Assembly: GCF_003364205.1 (NCBI RefSeq)
Contig: NZ_NXLV01000016.1
Location: 1-40,016, forward strand
Length of the DNA stretch: 40,016 bases
Direction: 5' to 3'
Source of the DNA: Helicobacter brantae
GTDB lineage: Bacteria > Campylobacterota > Campylobacteria > Campylobacterales > Helicobacteraceae
The position numbers and the translations under genes were made by a program. Below the pieces are notes generated by a model. That model was not told the DNA's origin. It searched no databases and saw only the letters and a program-made list of their open reading frames with translations. Shown here piece by piece: positions 1-10,533 of the stretch. Each line of letters starts with the position of its first letter. Position 1 is the first letter of the stretch.

Positions 1-201
1 GGAGTGAGATATAGCTTTGGAGAGAGTGATGGATATAGCCCAATCCTTGAAAAAGCTGATTACAAAGCACCACTAAAGATTGAAGGGGAAGAGAAAGAGG
101 GGGAAGAGAAAGCAAAGGGTGAAGAGAGTGTAGAAGAGGATTCAAAGCAAGAGAATACAGAGCAGACTCAAGAGAAGGCTACTGAGAGCAAAACTAAATA
201 A
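1..201 (+). CDS. C-terminal end of an unidentified acidic protein (5' end outside window)
   Basis: An open frame enters at base 1 and stops at TAA 199-201. The visible ~66 residues begin with an ordinary-looking segment (around YSFGESDGYSPILEKADY) and then become a Glu/Lys-rich, low-complexity tail with repeated EGEE/EEK blocks, probably disordered. A GTG at position 4 could act as a start, but no ribosome binding site is visible, so I read this as the end of a longer gene. A good terminator hairpin follows at 247-274. I do not recognise the family and assign no function. Confidence 0.6.
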   Translation, partial: GVRYSFGESDGYSPILEKADYKAPLKIEGEEKEGEEKAKGEESVEEDSKQENTEQTQEKATESKTK

Positions 202-246
202 GGCTCAATGATTGAGAAAAAAGAGGGGTGAAAAAGGAAGTGGGAA

Positions 247-274
247 AGAGAAGGACTCTTAAGAGTCTTTCTCT
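247..274. terminator. Near-perfect hairpin after the first gene
   Basis: A 12-bp stem (AGAGAAGGACTC / GAGTCTTTCTCT, one G-T wobble) with a TTAA loop, followed by an AT-rich ATATATCTAT stretch rather than a clean T run. It starts 46 bases after the stop at 201, so it most likely ends that transcript. The stem is nearly symmetric and could work in both directions. Confidence 0.55.
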
Positions 275-597
275 ATATATCTATAAGGCTTGATGATACC
301 TCTTATCACTCTAGGTTTGAGTATTAGAGGGGAGAGGTATCACAGAGTTTTATAGAGGGGGTGGGAGTTTGGAGAGTATGAGTCCTATTTAGCGAGATTG
401 CCTCCCACCAAAATATCAAACTTGCACTTTTATATCCTAATATAGCATTTCCTAGTCTTTTTAATCTGTTTTTCTCCCAACCTTGCCTTGTAGCAATCCT
501 TTAGCAACTACTTTTTGTATTTTTTCTCTCTTAGCACAAAGAGAGAAACTTTTTTGATAGAATTACAAATTTAAAATTCCAATCTAAAGTGAAGACA
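275..597. other. Gene-free stretch before cheV with an imperfect inverted repeat
   Basis: No convincing ORF on either strand. GATACCTCT at 295-303 can pair with AGAGGTATC at 333-341, and inside it CTCTA (309-313) can pair with TAGAG (325-329), giving an interrupted two-part stem with an 11-base loop. The rest is AT-rich with T-runs (about 480-560), which should contain the cheV promoter, but I see no -10 box good enough to mark. Confidence 0.4.
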
Positions 598-1554
598 ATG
601 AATCTATCAAGTATCGTTCAAGTTACCAATTTGCATAAAAACAATGAGTTGCAACTTCTTTGCTTCTATCTTGAAAAAGATGGAGATATTTATGCAGTGA
701 ATGTTTTTAAAGTCAGAGAAATCATCAAATACAAGGGGCTTATCACCAAAGTTACCTATGAAAACAACTCTTTGATTGATGGGTTGATTACTATTCGTGG
801 GCTTAATATCCCTTTGATTGATATGAGAAAGTGGTTTTACTTCAATAGCAATGAACCTCAAAAAGATTTACGCCCCTTTGGAGTGCATTCCAATGAGGGA
901 GAAGAAATCATTATGATTTGTGAATTCTCACGCTGGACGATTGGGGTGAGAATCTACCAAGCCGATCGAATCCTCAACAAAAAATGGGAAGAGATAGAGC
1001 ATGAAATCGATTTTAGCTCTGATCTTAGAAATGGAAAGTTTGTCAGCAGGACTCAATACTTCGATGAGCGATTGGTGCAAATTGTAGATATTGAAAAAAT
1101 GCTCATTGATGTCTTCCCTTGGATTGAATCAGAAAAACAAAAAGAGCTTGATTCTCTGCAAAAACTCAAAATTGACAAAGCCGTTCTTCTTGCAGATGAT
1201 AGTCCTATTGTGATTAAGACAATGCAAACTATCCTTGATAAACTCAATGTCAGACATTACAGCTTCTACAATGGAAAGGCTCTCCTTGACTTCCTCCATA
1301 TGCCAAGCACAAACCTTGATGATATCGGACTTATCATCACAGACCTTGAGATGCCTGAAGTGAGTGGATTTGAAGTCATAAAACAAGTCAAAGCCGATCC
1401 TCTCACAGCCTCAATCCCTGTGGTAGTGAACTCTTCAATGAGTGGAAGCAGTAATGAGGATATGGCAATGAGCCTAGATGCCAATGGATTTGTCTCAAAA
1501 TCCAATCCAAAAGAGATAGAAAATGTCGTCAAGCATTTCCTAGAGGGCAAGTAA
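598..1554 (+). CDS. cheV: Chemotaxis coupling protein CheV (CheW-receiver fusion)
   Basis: A 318-residue cytoplasmic chemotaxis scaffold linking receptors to CheA. The N-terminal CheW-like domain (about residues 15-160) is followed by a response-regulator receiver domain (about 195-318). The receiver shows the acidic pair in LLADDSP (D200, D201), the phosphorylatable Asp in LIITDLEMPE (about D249), and the late conserved Lys in FVSKSNP. Sequence and length agree closely with H. pylori CheV1 (HP0019 from memory). I chose ATG 598 over GTG 589 because the N-terminus then matches the H. pylori length; a purine-rich AAAGTGAAG precedes it. nspC follows after 9 bases, as recalled for H. pylori, so the two are probably cotranscribed. 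Confidence 0.93.
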   Translation: MNLSSIVQVTNLHKNNELQLLCFYLEKDGDIYAVNVFKVREIIKYKGLITKVTYENNSLIDGLITIRGLNIPLIDMRKWFYFNSNEPQKDLRPFGVHSNEGEEIIMICEFSRWTIGVRIYQADRILNKKWEEIEHEIDFSSDLRNGKFVSRTQYFDERLVQIVDIEKMLIDVFPWIESEKQKELDSLQKLKIDKAVLLADDSPIVIKTMQTILDKLNVRHYSFYNGKALLDFLHMPSTNLDDIGLIITDLEMPEVSGFEVIKQVKADPLTASIPVVVNSSMSGSSNEDMAMSLDANGFVSKSNPKEIENVVKHFLEGK

Positions 1555-1563
1555 CTTCACACA

Positions 1564-2766
1564 ATGCTTGAGCAAATCCCCTCCCCCTGCTATGTCTTAG
1601 AGGAGCAAAAGCTCCTTAGCAATCTTCAAACTCTTGATTATGTCCAAGTCCAAAGTGGAGCCAAAATCCTTGTCGCACTCAAAGGATTTGCATTTTGGAG
1701 AAGCTTTGAACTTCTTAAGCCCTATCTCTATGGAAGCACAGCAAGTGGATTGTATGAAGCAAAACTAGGCTATGAAACTTTGGGGGGTAGAGAGAGTGGC
1801 AAGGAAGTGTGCGTTTTTTCCCCAGCTTACAAAGAAGAGGAGATGAGAGAGCTAGTCAAAATCGCTACTCATATCATCTTCAACTCTTTTTCTCAATGGC
1901 AACGATTTAAGGGCATTATTGAGAAAGCCAATGAAACCCTAATCAAAGAGGGGAAAACCCCCATTGAAGTAGGGCTTAGGCTAAATCCTCTCTATAGTGA
2001 AGTCTCCCCAATGATTTATAACCCCTGCTCTCCCAAATCAAGACTTGGGATTATCCCTAGTGAGTTTGAAAAAGGTGTGAGAGAATATGGACTAGAGGGG
2101 ATTTCAGGGCTTCATTTTCACACCCATTGTGAGCAAGATAGTGATGTGCTAGAGCGAACTCTAGGGCATATCAAAGCCCATTTTGAGTCCTATCTCTCCA
2201 AAATGAAATGGATAAATCTTGGAGGAGGACACCACATCACAAGAGAAGGATATAATCTCCCTCTTCTTATCTCACTTCTTAAAGATTTTAGAGCCAATTA
2301 TAGAGTAGAAGTGTTTTTAGAACCAGGGGAAGCTGTGGGGTGGCAGTGTGGATTTCTCATCGCTGAAGTAGTAGATGTCGTGCAAAATGAGGGAAGTGTG
2401 GCGATTTTAGATGTATCAGCCTCAGCCCATATGCCTGATTGCCTTGAAATGCCCTATCGCCCCAAAGTTACAAAGCTTAGCAATGGTGTGCTAGAGGAGG
2501 ATTGTGGAGAAAATATCGCTCCTTATACTTATAGACTTGGAGGAAATACCTGTCTTTCAGGCGATATTATCGGAGATTATAGTTTTCACACTCCACTTAA
2601 AGTGGGGGATAAAATTCTCTTTGATGATATGATTCACTACACAATCGTCAAAAACACCACTTTTAATGGTGTCCCTCTCCCCTCACTTGGGGTAATCAAA
2701 CAAAATGGAGACTTTGAGCTTCTCAAAACCTTTGACTACTCTCACTACAAGGAACGCAATGGCTAA
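1564..2766 (+). CDS. nspC: Carboxynorspermidine/carboxyspermidine decarboxylase
   Basis: A 400-residue PLP enzyme of the alanine racemase-fold decarboxylase group. It removes CO2 from carboxy(nor)spermidine, the last step of the alternative polyamine route that uses aspartate semialdehyde instead of decarboxylated SAM. Visible motifs: PLP Lys in VALKGF (K40), HFHTHCEQ, the glycine-rich LGGGHH, FLEPGEAVGW, and a late GGNTCLSGD holding the catalytic Cys from the partner subunit. Length is typical. The stop overlaps the dus start by 8 nt. The upstream enzyme of the pathway, carboxyspermidine dehydrogenase, is not in this window, but aguB (32665) supplies putrescine, so two steps of one pathway are present. 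Confidence 0.93.
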   Translation: MLEQIPSPCYVLEEQKLLSNLQTLDYVQVQSGAKILVALKGFAFWRSFELLKPYLYGSTASGLYEAKLGYETLGGRESGKEVCVFSPAYKEEEMRELVKIATHIIFNSFSQWQRFKGIIEKANETLIKEGKTPIEVGLRLNPLYSEVSPMIYNPCSPKSRLGIIPSEFEKGVREYGLEGISGLHFHTHCEQDSDVLERTLGHIKAHFESYLSKMKWINLGGGHHITREGYNLPLLISLLKDFRANYRVEVFLEPGEAVGWQCGFLIAEVVDVVQNEGSVAILDVSASAHMPDCLEMPYRPKVTKLSNGVLEEDCGENIAPYTYRLGGNTCLSGDIIGDYSFHTPLKVGDKILFDDMIHYTIVKNTTFNGVPLPSLGVIKQNGDFELLKTFDYSHYKERNG

Positions 2767-3745
2767 GATTGCCTTTGACAACCTTTTGATGCTCGCTCCT
2801 TTGGCAGGTTTTACAGACTTGCCTTTTAGAAGTGTAGTCAAAAAGTTTGGCGTAGATATCACCGTGAGTGAGATGATAAGCTCTCACGCCCTAGTCTATC
2901 AAAGCAAAAAAACTCTCAAAATGCTAGAAAAATCTCCACTAGAAACCCCCTACTCTGTCCAGCTCTCAGGCTCAAAGCCTGAAGTTCTTAGCCAAGCAGT
3001 GGAGATGCTCAATGATATTGAGGGCATTGATATTATTGACTTTAATTGTGGTTGCCCTGCCCCCAAAGTTTCTCATCACGGCAATGGAAGTGGATTGCTC
3101 AAAGATCTCAATCTTATGGTTAAATGCCTTCAAACTATCAAATCCACTTCCAAAAAGCCTTATACAAGTGTCAAAGTGCGACTAGGATTTGATAGCAAGA
3201 TTCCCCTAGAGATTGCAAGAGCCATCAATGATAGTGGGGTGGATTTTTGTGTCGTGCATGGACGCACCAAAACCGATGGCTACAAAAAAGAGCGAATCGA
3301 TTATGAGAGTATAAGAGCAATGAGAGAGATTATCCAAGTGCCATTGATTGCCAATGGAGAGATAGACTCTCCACTCAAAGCCAAAAAGGTGCTAGAGCAA
3401 ACAGGGGCTAATGGGGTGATGATAGGAAGAGCAGCACTTAATGCTCCTTGGATCTTTTGGCAAATCAAAAACAATACCGATGAAATCCCCACAATGCTCA
3501 AAAAAGAGCTAGTGCTAGAGCATTTTGATTTGATGAATGAATTTTATGGAGAATATGGGTGTGTAATGTTTAGAAAAAATCTCCACGCCTATGCCAAAGG
3601 ACATCAAGGTGCAAGTGAGTATCGCAATGAGGTTAATAATATGCGAGATCCCAAAGTGATGAGGGAGAGTATCATCAACTTTTTTGACTCCTCTTCTCTC
3701 TCCCCTCTCCCCTCAATCGTGCATCTCAATAAAAAAAGTATCTAA
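2759..3745 (+). CDS. dus: tRNA-dihydrouridine synthase
   Basis: A 328-residue FMN-dependent enzyme that reduces uridine to dihydrouridine in tRNA D-loops. It opens with the Dus signature MLAPLAGFTDLPFR, has the catalytic Cys region DFNCGCPAPKV, then VKVRLGF, VVHGRTK, LIANGEI and GANGVMIGRAALNAPW for flavin and phosphate binding. I start it at ATG 2759, inside the end of nspC, because AAGGA lies 5 bases upstream and the protein then begins just before the TIM barrel; longer versions would overlap nspC deeply. Closest to the DusB-type group. Convergent with trpS, with 4 bases between stops. Confidence 0.92.
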   Translation: MAKIAFDNLLMLAPLAGFTDLPFRSVVKKFGVDITVSEMISSHALVYQSKKTLKMLEKSPLETPYSVQLSGSKPEVLSQAVEMLNDIEGIDIIDFNCGCPAPKVSHHGNGSGLLKDLNLMVKCLQTIKSTSKKPYTSVKVRLGFDSKIPLEIARAINDSGVDFCVVHGRTKTDGYKKERIDYESIRAMREIIQVPLIANGEIDSPLKAKKVLEQTGANGVMIGRAALNAPWIFWQIKNNTDEIPTMLKKELVLEHFDLMNEFYGEYGCVMFRKNLHAYAKGHQGASEYRNEVNNMRDPKVMRESIINFFDSSSLSPLPSIVHLNKKSI

Positions 3746-3749
3746 CCCC

Positions 3750-4733
3750 CTACACCAACCCCATAAGCTCTTTGACTTTTTCATAAGTTTTTCTTGCAAT
3801 CGGCTCTACTTGCTCTTTTCCCTTGCTTAAAACACTTTTTAGATACCCCTCATCAGCCCTAAGTTTGCTATATCGCTCTTGGATTGGAGAGAGAGATTCT
3901 ATGACACACTCTGCAATCGTTGTCTTTAGCACCCCATAGCCCTTGCCCTCAAACTCTTGAGTAATCATTTCACGACTTTTTCCTGAGAAAATCTCATAAA
4001 TACTCAAAAGATTGTAAATCGCCTTTCTCTCTGGATCAAACTCAATACTTGCAAGAGAATCTGTCGTGGCTTTTTTGAATTTTCTCATAATCTCCTCAGC
4101 ACTATCTAGCACGAAAATTGCGTGATTGCTTGCAGGATTGGATTTGCTCATCTTACTCTCTGGATCATCTAATCCCATAATCCTAGCTCCCACTTTGGCA
4201 ATCAATGGCTCAGGGATTTTGAAGCACTCCCCAAAATCTCTATTGAACTTCACAGCCACATTTCGTGTAAGCTCTAAGTGTTGTTTTTGATCCTCTCCCA
4301 CAGGCACAAAGTCGCTTTGATAGAGCAAAATATCACTTGCCATCAGTGCAGGATAGTTGAAAAGCCCTACATTGATATTTTTGGGATTTTTTTTGCTTTT
4401 GTCTTTGAATTGCGTCATTCTCTCCATCTCCCCCATTGCAATATTGCAATCAAGTATCCAAGCAAGGGCAGGATGATAGTCAATCTCACTTTGGATAAAC
4501 AAACTTGACTTACTCGGCTCTATCCCACAAGCTAGAAGCAAGGCTACCATATCATAGCTTTGCTCTCTTAGAAGCTTTGGCTCTTGATAGGTGGTGATTG
4601 CGTGAGAATTGACAACGCAAAAAATATTTTCATACTCATCTTGACTTGCCACCCATCGCTTCACAGCTCCGATATAATTGCCTATTGTCATCTTTCCTGT
4701 GGGCTGAATCCCTGAAAATACTCTTTTTTTCAC
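3750..4733 (-). CDS. trpS: Tryptophanyl-tRNA synthetase
   Basis: A 327-residue class I aminoacyl-tRNA synthetase that charges tRNA-Trp. The N-terminus has [18 protein letters not shown], with TIGN replacing HIGH, and the second ATP motif is SKMSKSN. Length is normal for bacterial TrpRS. The start is GTG, supported by AAGGAG six bases upstream; no better ATG is near. It follows bioC by 9 bases on the same strand, the order I recall from H. pylori (HP1254-HP1253), so bioC and trpS are probably one operon. Confidence 0.95.
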   Translation of the reverse strand: MKKRVFSGIQPTGKMTIGNYIGAVKRWVASQDEYENIFCVVNSHAITTYQEPKLLREQSYDMVALLLACGIEPSKSSLFIQSEIDYHPALAWILDCNIAMGEMERMTQFKDKSKKNPKNINVGLFNYPALMASDILLYQSDFVPVGEDQKQHLELTRNVAVKFNRDFGECFKIPEPLIAKVGARIMGLDDPESKMSKSNPASNHAIFVLDSAEEIMRKFKKATTDSLASIEFDPERKAIYNLLSIYEIFSGKSREMITQEFEGKGYGVLKTTIAECVIESLSPIQERYSKLRADEGYLKSVLSKGKEQVEPIARKTYEKVKELMGLV

Positions 4734-4742
4734 TCTCTCTCC

Positions 4743-5426
4743 TTATCTTGGTTTTCCAATAATATTGACACTTTCATACTCAACTCTCTCATTAAACTCT
4801 AGCAATTTTTTGGCTTTTTTATAGCCCAAAACCCCACCCCCTAGCACGCCACTTCTTTTGAGATGTTTTAGACACTCTTTGGCTGAAGTGAAGCTAAGAG
4901 CTACCCTTGAGATAAACACTTCCCCCACAAAATATTCCCCAAAAAGCCCCCAAATCTCCTCACTCTCTGGCAAAGGTGAGCTTGTGCCCAAAAAGCGATG
5001 CAAACTAGCCAAACTACAAGAGCTTAGCACACTTAATGCCACACTCTCTCCCCTCTTTGCGACAAGAGAGAGGGTGTGAGAGAGATTGCTAGACCATTGC
5101 AGTGCCGAGCTTGAGCAAATGAGAGAAAATCTCTCTTCCCCTCCTAGCAAAAACTCATCAAAATCTTGGCAAAATAGCTCCACTCTAGGCTTAAAGGGGA
5201 ATCCCTCTAGCATTGCTCTAGAGCTATCACAAGCCAAATATCTCTCAAACCCCACCCCTCTCTCTTCTAGCTCCAAAAACAGCTCTCCTCCCCCACAACC
5301 TAGCTCAGCGATTGAGGGGTAAAACTTGCTTGGAAGTTTGTTAGTGAGCTTTTGGACAAAGAGTTTTTGTGCGATTGCTTGATGTTTGTAAGTCTTTGCT
5401 TGAATATCAAAAGAGAAAAATCGCAT
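4743..5426 (-). CDS. bioC: BioC-like SAM-dependent methyltransferase
   Basis: A 227-residue class I methyltransferase. Motif I is IAELGCGGGEL (about residues 40-50), followed by an acidic residue in LACDSS, and the SSSALQW segment that resembles the SNxALQW motif of BioC, the enzyme that methylates malonyl-ACP to prime biotin synthesis. The C-terminal HLKRSGVLGG also fits BioC. The position before trpS and divergent from secG matches the gene called bioC in H. pylori, as I recall it. The fold is certain; the biotin role is inferred from motifs and synteny. Confidence 0.75.
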   Translation of the reverse strand: MRFFSFDIQAKTYKHQAIAQKLFVQKLTNKLPSKFYPSIAELGCGGGELFLELEERGVGFERYLACDSSRAMLEGFPFKPRVELFCQDFDEFLLGGEERFSLICSSSALQWSSNLSHTLSLVAKRGESVALSVLSSCSLASLHRFLGTSSPLPESEEIWGLFGEYFVGEVFISRVALSFTSAKECLKHLKRSGVLGGGVLGYKKAKKLLEFNERVEYESVNIIGKPR

Positions 5427-5500
5427 AACTCATTTCTTTGTTTTCTATTGTTTTATCCCACAAGGCGATAAAAACCCAAATTATAATCTAAAGTTTTTGG

Positions 5501-5506
5501 TAAAAT
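5501..5506 (+). promoter_or_regulatory. Likely -10 box for the secG-frr-pyrE operon
   Basis: TAAAAT 37 bases before the secG ATG, in AT-rich DNA typical of Helicobacter sigma-80 promoters, which usually lack a clear -35. A second candidate, TATAAT, lies at 5482-5487; because it reads ATTATAAT it could also serve the divergent bioC. Confidence 0.4.
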
Positions 5507-5542
5507 CACAAATTTAAGTCATTTCAACCCTAAGGATTTCTG

Positions 5543-5878
5543 ATGATTTCAGTTTTGTTTATCGTGCAAATTGTCTTGGCAATTTTCATCACAATCTTAG
5601 TCTTACTCCAAAAAAGCTCTAGTGGGGGGATTGTGAATTATAGTGGAAGCAATGAAAGTGTCTTTGGTGCAAAAGGTGCAGGAGGCTTCCTCACAAAAGT
5701 TACGCTTATCTTTGGTGGGCTTTTTTTGGCAAACACAATCGCTCTAAGCTATTTATATATCAAGCAAAGAGAAAGCACTATTATGATTGATGTGCCTACC
5801 CTTACCCCCTCTACTCAAGCACCCACAGCTCCCACAGCCCCAAGTGCTCCAACCATCCCAACACAAAAGGCTCAATAA
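5543..5878 (+). CDS. secG: Protein translocase subunit SecG
   Basis: A 111-residue inner-membrane protein, the small accessory subunit of the SecYEG channel. Two transmembrane helices (about residues 3-22 and 50-72) flank the conserved cytoplasmic loop with LLQKSSSGG and [12 protein letters not shown]. The C-terminus is a Thr/Pro/Ala-rich tail ([10 protein letters not shown]), commonly seen as a variable extension in this group. AAGGA at 5532-5536 supports the ATG. The stop overlaps the frr start by one base (TAATG), giving tight coupling. Confidence 0.93.
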   Translation: MISVLFIVQIVLAIFITILVLLQKSSSGGIVNYSGSNESVFGAKGAGGFLTKVTLIFGGLFLANTIALSYLYIKQRESTIMIDVPTLTPSTQAPTAPTAPSAPTIPTQKAQ

Positions 5879-6435
5879 TGCTAAATGAGATTTACAACCA
5901 AACCAAAACTTCAATGACAAAAACCATCGATTCCCTCAAGCGAGATTTCTCCACTCTTAGAAGTGGAAAAGTTTCTATTGCGATTTTGGATAATATCCGA
6001 GTGGATTACTATGGCACACCCACACCACTCAACCAAATCGGCTCAGTAATCGCCACAGACGCTACAACAATCGTCATCACCCCTTGGGAAAAAACATTGA
6101 TAAAAGAAGTAGAAAAAGCTATCCAAGAAGCCAATATCGGTGTCAATCCCAATAGCGATAGCGAAACTATCAAGCTCTTCTTCCCCCCAATGACTCAAGA
6201 GCAAAGAAAAGAAGTCGCCAAAGAAGCCAAAGCAATGGGAGAGAAAGCAAAAGTGGCTATCAGAAATGTGCGACAAGATAGCAATAATGCAATCAAAAAA
6301 CTAGAAAAAGATAAAGAAATCACAGAGGACATCAGCAAAAAAGGACAAGATGAAATCCAAAAATATACCGATGAATTTGTCAAAAAAATCGATGAAATGG
6401 TAAAAGCCAAAGAAGAAGAGGTAATGAAAATCTAA
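5878..6435 (+). CDS. frr: Ribosome recycling factor
   Basis: A 185-residue factor that, with EF-G, splits post-termination ribosomes. It shows the RRF pattern: [25 protein letters not shown] near residues 25-50, the bend domain ITPWEK, and the long C-terminal helices with [18 protein letters not shown]. Length equals the family norm. It is coupled to secG upstream and followed by pyrE after 10 bases; the secG-frr-pyrE order is as in H. pylori, as recalled. Confidence 0.97.
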   Translation: MLNEIYNQTKTSMTKTIDSLKRDFSTLRSGKVSIAILDNIRVDYYGTPTPLNQIGSVIATDATTIVITPWEKTLIKEVEKAIQEANIGVNPNSDSETIKLFFPPMTQEQRKEVAKEAKAMGEKAKVAIRNVRQDSNNAIKKLEKDKEITEDISKKGQDEIQKYTDEFVKKIDEMVKAKEEEVMKI

Positions 6436-6445
6436 AGGAGAAATA

Positions 6446-7057
6446 ATGAATATCAAAAAATACTACACAGATTGTAATGCCCTACTTGAAGGGCATTTCC
6501 TCCTTAGCAGTGGCAATCACTCCCCCTACTATCTCCAATCAGCAAAGGTGCTAGAAAACCCCAAAATCGCTCAAGAGTTAGCAGAGGCTTTGGCTAAGCA
6601 AATCAAAGACTATGGCTTAGAAGTAGAGTGTGTTTGCTCTCCTGCTCTTGGTGGTATTCTAGCAGGATATGAACTTGCTAGAGCTTTGGGAGTGAGATTT
6701 ATCTTCACAGAGAGAGTCGAGGGGAAAATGACACTAAGAAGAGGATTTGAAGTGAGCAAGGGTGAAAAAGTTTTCATCTGTGAAGACATCATCACCACAG
6801 GAGGCTCAGCACTAGAATCAGCTTCTTGTGTAGAGGCTTTGGGGGCTAGTATTGTAGGCTTTGGGGGATTGGCTAATCGAGGATTTTGCAAGCGTGTAGG
6901 CTCAAGCCTTGAGGGCAAACCTGAGGGCAAACTTCCCTCTCATATCCCTCTTTTTGCACTTGAAGACTTTGTCTTTGATATCTACTCTCCTAGCGATTGT
7001 CCGCTTTGCAAAGAGGGCAAAACCCCTGCGATAAAACCAGGAAGTCGTGGAAACTAA
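6446..7057 (+). CDS. pyrE: Orotate phosphoribosyltransferase
   Basis: A 203-residue enzyme that joins orotate to PRPP to make OMP in pyrimidine synthesis. The PRPP-binding motif reads [15 protein letters not shown] (about residues 107-121). [13 protein letters not shown] and [14 protein letters not shown] near the N-terminus are characteristic. The C-terminus [19 protein letters not shown] is typical of the epsilon-type long PyrE. AAAGGAG sits a few bases before the ATG. The stop overlaps the next ATG by one base (TAATG). Confidence 0.95.
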   Translation: MNIKKYYTDCNALLEGHFLLSSGNHSPYYLQSAKVLENPKIAQELAEALAKQIKDYGLEVECVCSPALGGILAGYELARALGVRFIFTERVEGKMTLRRGFEVSKGEKVFICEDIITTGGSALESASCVEALGASIVGFGGLANRGFCKRVGSSLEGKPEGKLPSHIPLFALEDFVFDIYSPSDCPLCKEGKTPAIKPGSRGN

Positions 7058-7515
7058 TGGGGAAAAAGCATAAAACCCCCACCCCCTCCACCAAGCCCAC
7101 TCCTAAATCTCAAGGTTATTTTTTCTTACGATTTAAAGCCTTTGTGATTGATCTCTTTATGATTTACACCCCAATCCTTTATATCGTAACCTATCTTATC
7201 TTAGGAAGCAAAGAAGCTCTATGGGAAAATCAAGGAGCAGTTTTGTCTTGCTGGGCATTGTATGGAGGGATTGATTCACTTCTTTGCTCTACCCTCTCTC
7301 AAACTCCTGGGATGAGGGCTCAAGAGCTAATCTTGGTCGATAAAAATGGGCAAAAAGTGGGATTTTTTAGGTGTTTTATAAGATTTGTCGCTTGGCTTGT
7401 GAGCTTGGGGCTTGTCTTTGGGTTTGTATTTCCTTTCTTTAGAAAAGATAGATTGAGTTTCCAAGACTGGCTATGCCAAACTCAAATCCTCAAACGCCCA
7501 AATCCTCAAAAATAA
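7057..7515 (+). CDS. RDD family membrane protein
   Basis: A 152-residue inner-membrane protein of unknown role. RFKAFVIDLFMIYTP (about residues 26-40) carries the Arg...Asp pair that names the RDD domain; three hydrophobic segments follow (about 35-55, 65-80, 115-135), with TPGMRAQELILVD between them. The start is taken at ATG 7057, overlapping the pyrE stop, rather than a longer frame reading back into pyrE. The N-terminus is Lys/Pro/Thr-rich. Same slot as HP1258 of H. pylori, from memory. Convergent with guaB 30 bases away; no clear terminator between. Confidence 0.8.
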   Translation: MGKKHKTPTPSTKPTPKSQGYFFLRFKAFVIDLFMIYTPILYIVTYLILGSKEALWENQGAVLSCWALYGGIDSLLCSTLSQTPGMRAQELILVDKNGQKVGFFRCFIRFVAWLVSLGLVFGFVFPFFRKDRLSFQDWLCQTQILKRPNPQK

Positions 7516-7545
7516 TCCACCCCTTTTTTCTTCGCTTAAAAGATT

Positions 7546-9000
<1,455 letters not shown>

Positions 9001-10353
9001 TTATAGAATCTTTCCGATTTTTCTCTCTAGTCCAAGTCCTGCATCTAGCACACTTTGCTCATCAAATTTTCTACCAATGAGTTGCATTCCAATAGGCATT
9101 CCCTCCTCACTCACTGCCACAGGCAAAGAAAGGGCTGGAAGTCCTGCAAGATTGACTGAGATTGTATAAATATCACTTAGATACATCTCTAGTGGAGAAT
9201 GCGTGCTTCCAAACTTTGGAGCGACACTTGGAGCGATAGGACAGAGGATCAAATCTGCATCTGAAAAAATCTCATCAAACTCAGAAGAAATCAACTCTCT
9301 CACCTTCTGAGCTTTGAGATAATAAGCATCATAATACCCACTGCTAAGCACAAAGCTTCCTAGCATAATGCGTCGCTTGACTTCCTCTCCAAATCCTTGT
9401 GAGCGAGTTTTGAGATAGAGTTCAGAGAGATTAGCAATCTCACTTGCACGATTACCATAACGCACCCCATCAAATCTAGCTAGGTTTGAACTAGCTTCAG
9501 CAGTGCAGATGATATAGTAGGCTGAAATATGATAGCTTGTATCTAGCATCGTTTTTTCTATGATTGTATGCCCCATTTCTTTGAGGGTTGAGATGGTTTT
9601 TTCATAAGCATCTTGGATTTGTGGAGTGGCATCTTTGAGAAAATCTCTCAAAACTGCTATTTTGAACTTTCTGTCTGCATTGAGATTTGCGTGAGTTTGG
9701 CTTGGAGGATTGTGTGAGCTTGTAGAATCCATTTTGTCATTTCCACTGATTGCATCAAAGAGGATAGAGGCATCTTCTACATTTTGAGTAATAGGTCCGA
9801 TTTGATCCAAGCTTGAGCTATAAGCTACAAGCCCATAACGACTGACACTTCCATAAGTAGGCTTCAATCCCACACATCCACAAAATCCTGCAGGTTGTCG
9901 GATAGAACCTCCTGTATCACTTCCTAGACTTGCAATAGCTATCCCACCTGCCACAGCTGCCGCTCCTCCTCCACTACTTCCCCCTGGGACTCTTGAGGTA
10001 TCTCTAGGATTGAGTGTCTTACCATAAGCACTACTTGCTGTGGTGCTACCCATAGCAAACTCATCCATATTGGCTCTTCCAAATCCACACATATTATGAG
10101 TATGCAATCTCTCAATCACAGTAGCATTATATGGGGCGATGTAACCCTTTAAAATATTGCTTCCACAAGTGATTTCCCAACCTTTGACATTGATATTGTC
10201 TTTGATTAAGATTGGCACACCACTCTCACTGCTTGACTGCACTTCTCCGATATAGGCATTGAGATTGCTCTCTTTTGCTTTTTGAGTGATTTCACTCTTT
10301 AGCTCTTTTAATGCTTTTTCATCTAAGCTCAACGCTTCTTTTAATGTCATCAT
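9001..10353 (-). CDS. gatA: Glutamyl-tRNA(Gln) amidotransferase subunit A
   Basis: The 450-residue glutaminase subunit of GatCAB, which converts Glu-tRNA(Gln), and in many bacteria Asp-tRNA(Asn), to the amide form. The amidase-signature Ser-cisSer-Lys triad is visible: Lys in [10 protein letters not shown], the two serines in [16 protein letters not shown] and [18 protein letters not shown]. Length is slightly short of the usual 470-490. Two ATGs are adjacent at the start; the upstream one has GGAG seven bases before it. GatB and GatC are not here. A TATAAT lies 27 bases upstream on this strand. Confidence 0.95.
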   Translation of the reverse strand: MMTLKEALSLDEKALKELKSEITQKAKESNLNAYIGEVQSSSESGVPILIKDNINVKGWEITCGSNILKGYIAPYNATVIERLHTHNMCGFGRANMDEFAMGSTTASSAYGKTLNPRDTSRVPGGSSGGGAAAVAGGIAIASLGSDTGGSIRQPAGFCGCVGLKPTYGSVSRYGLVAYSSSLDQIGPITQNVEDASILFDAISGNDKMDSTSSHNPPSQTHANLNADRKFKIAVLRDFLKDATPQIQDAYEKTISTLKEMGHTIIEKTMLDTSYHISAYYIICTAEASSNLARFDGVRYGNRASEIANLSELYLKTRSQGFGEEVKRRIMLGSFVLSSGYYDAYYLKAQKVRELISSEFDEIFSDADLILCPIAPSVAPKFGSTHSPLEMYLSDIYTISVNLAGLPALSLPVAVSEEGMPIGMQLIGRKFDEQSVLDAGLGLERKIGKIL

Positions 10354-10379
10354 TGCTCTACTCCAAAAAAAATTTTTAG

Positions 10380-10385
10380 ATTATA
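10380..10385 (-). promoter_or_regulatory. -10 box for gatA-guaB
   Basis: On the minus strand this reads TATAAT (context CTTATAATCTAA), 26 bases before the gatA ATG. The neighbourhood is AT-rich with no recognisable -35, as is usual for Helicobacter sigma-80 promoters. Confidence 0.55.
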
Positions 10386-10489
10386 AGAAAAATAAGCTAA
10401 AAAACCCCTTATTTTGTGTGGATAAAATGTGATTTTGCTTCAAAAAGTGGCTAAAAAGAGGATTTTGAAAAAATAAATTTAAGAAGAAT

Positions 10490-10519
10490 GGATAAAAAGA
10501 GGATATCCCCACAAGGGGA
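10490..10519 (-). terminator. Terminator of the por operon
   Basis: On the minus strand, 15 bases after the porB stop, TCCCC-TTGT-GGGGA forms a tight 5-bp GC stem, followed by ATATCC and CTTTTTATCC. The intergenic stretch 10354-10533 otherwise holds only the gatA promoter region; I see no gene in it. Confidence 0.6.
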
Positions 10520-10533
10520 GAGAGGAAGAGGGA

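Noticed and set aside
2705-2758. Longer N-terminus for dus
   Set aside because: Would overlap nspC by over 60 bases; ATG 2759 has AAGGA and gives the normal Dus start.
6610-6930. Minus-strand 106-residue ORF
   Set aside because: Antisense to the conserved core of pyrE; composition is that of a shadow frame.
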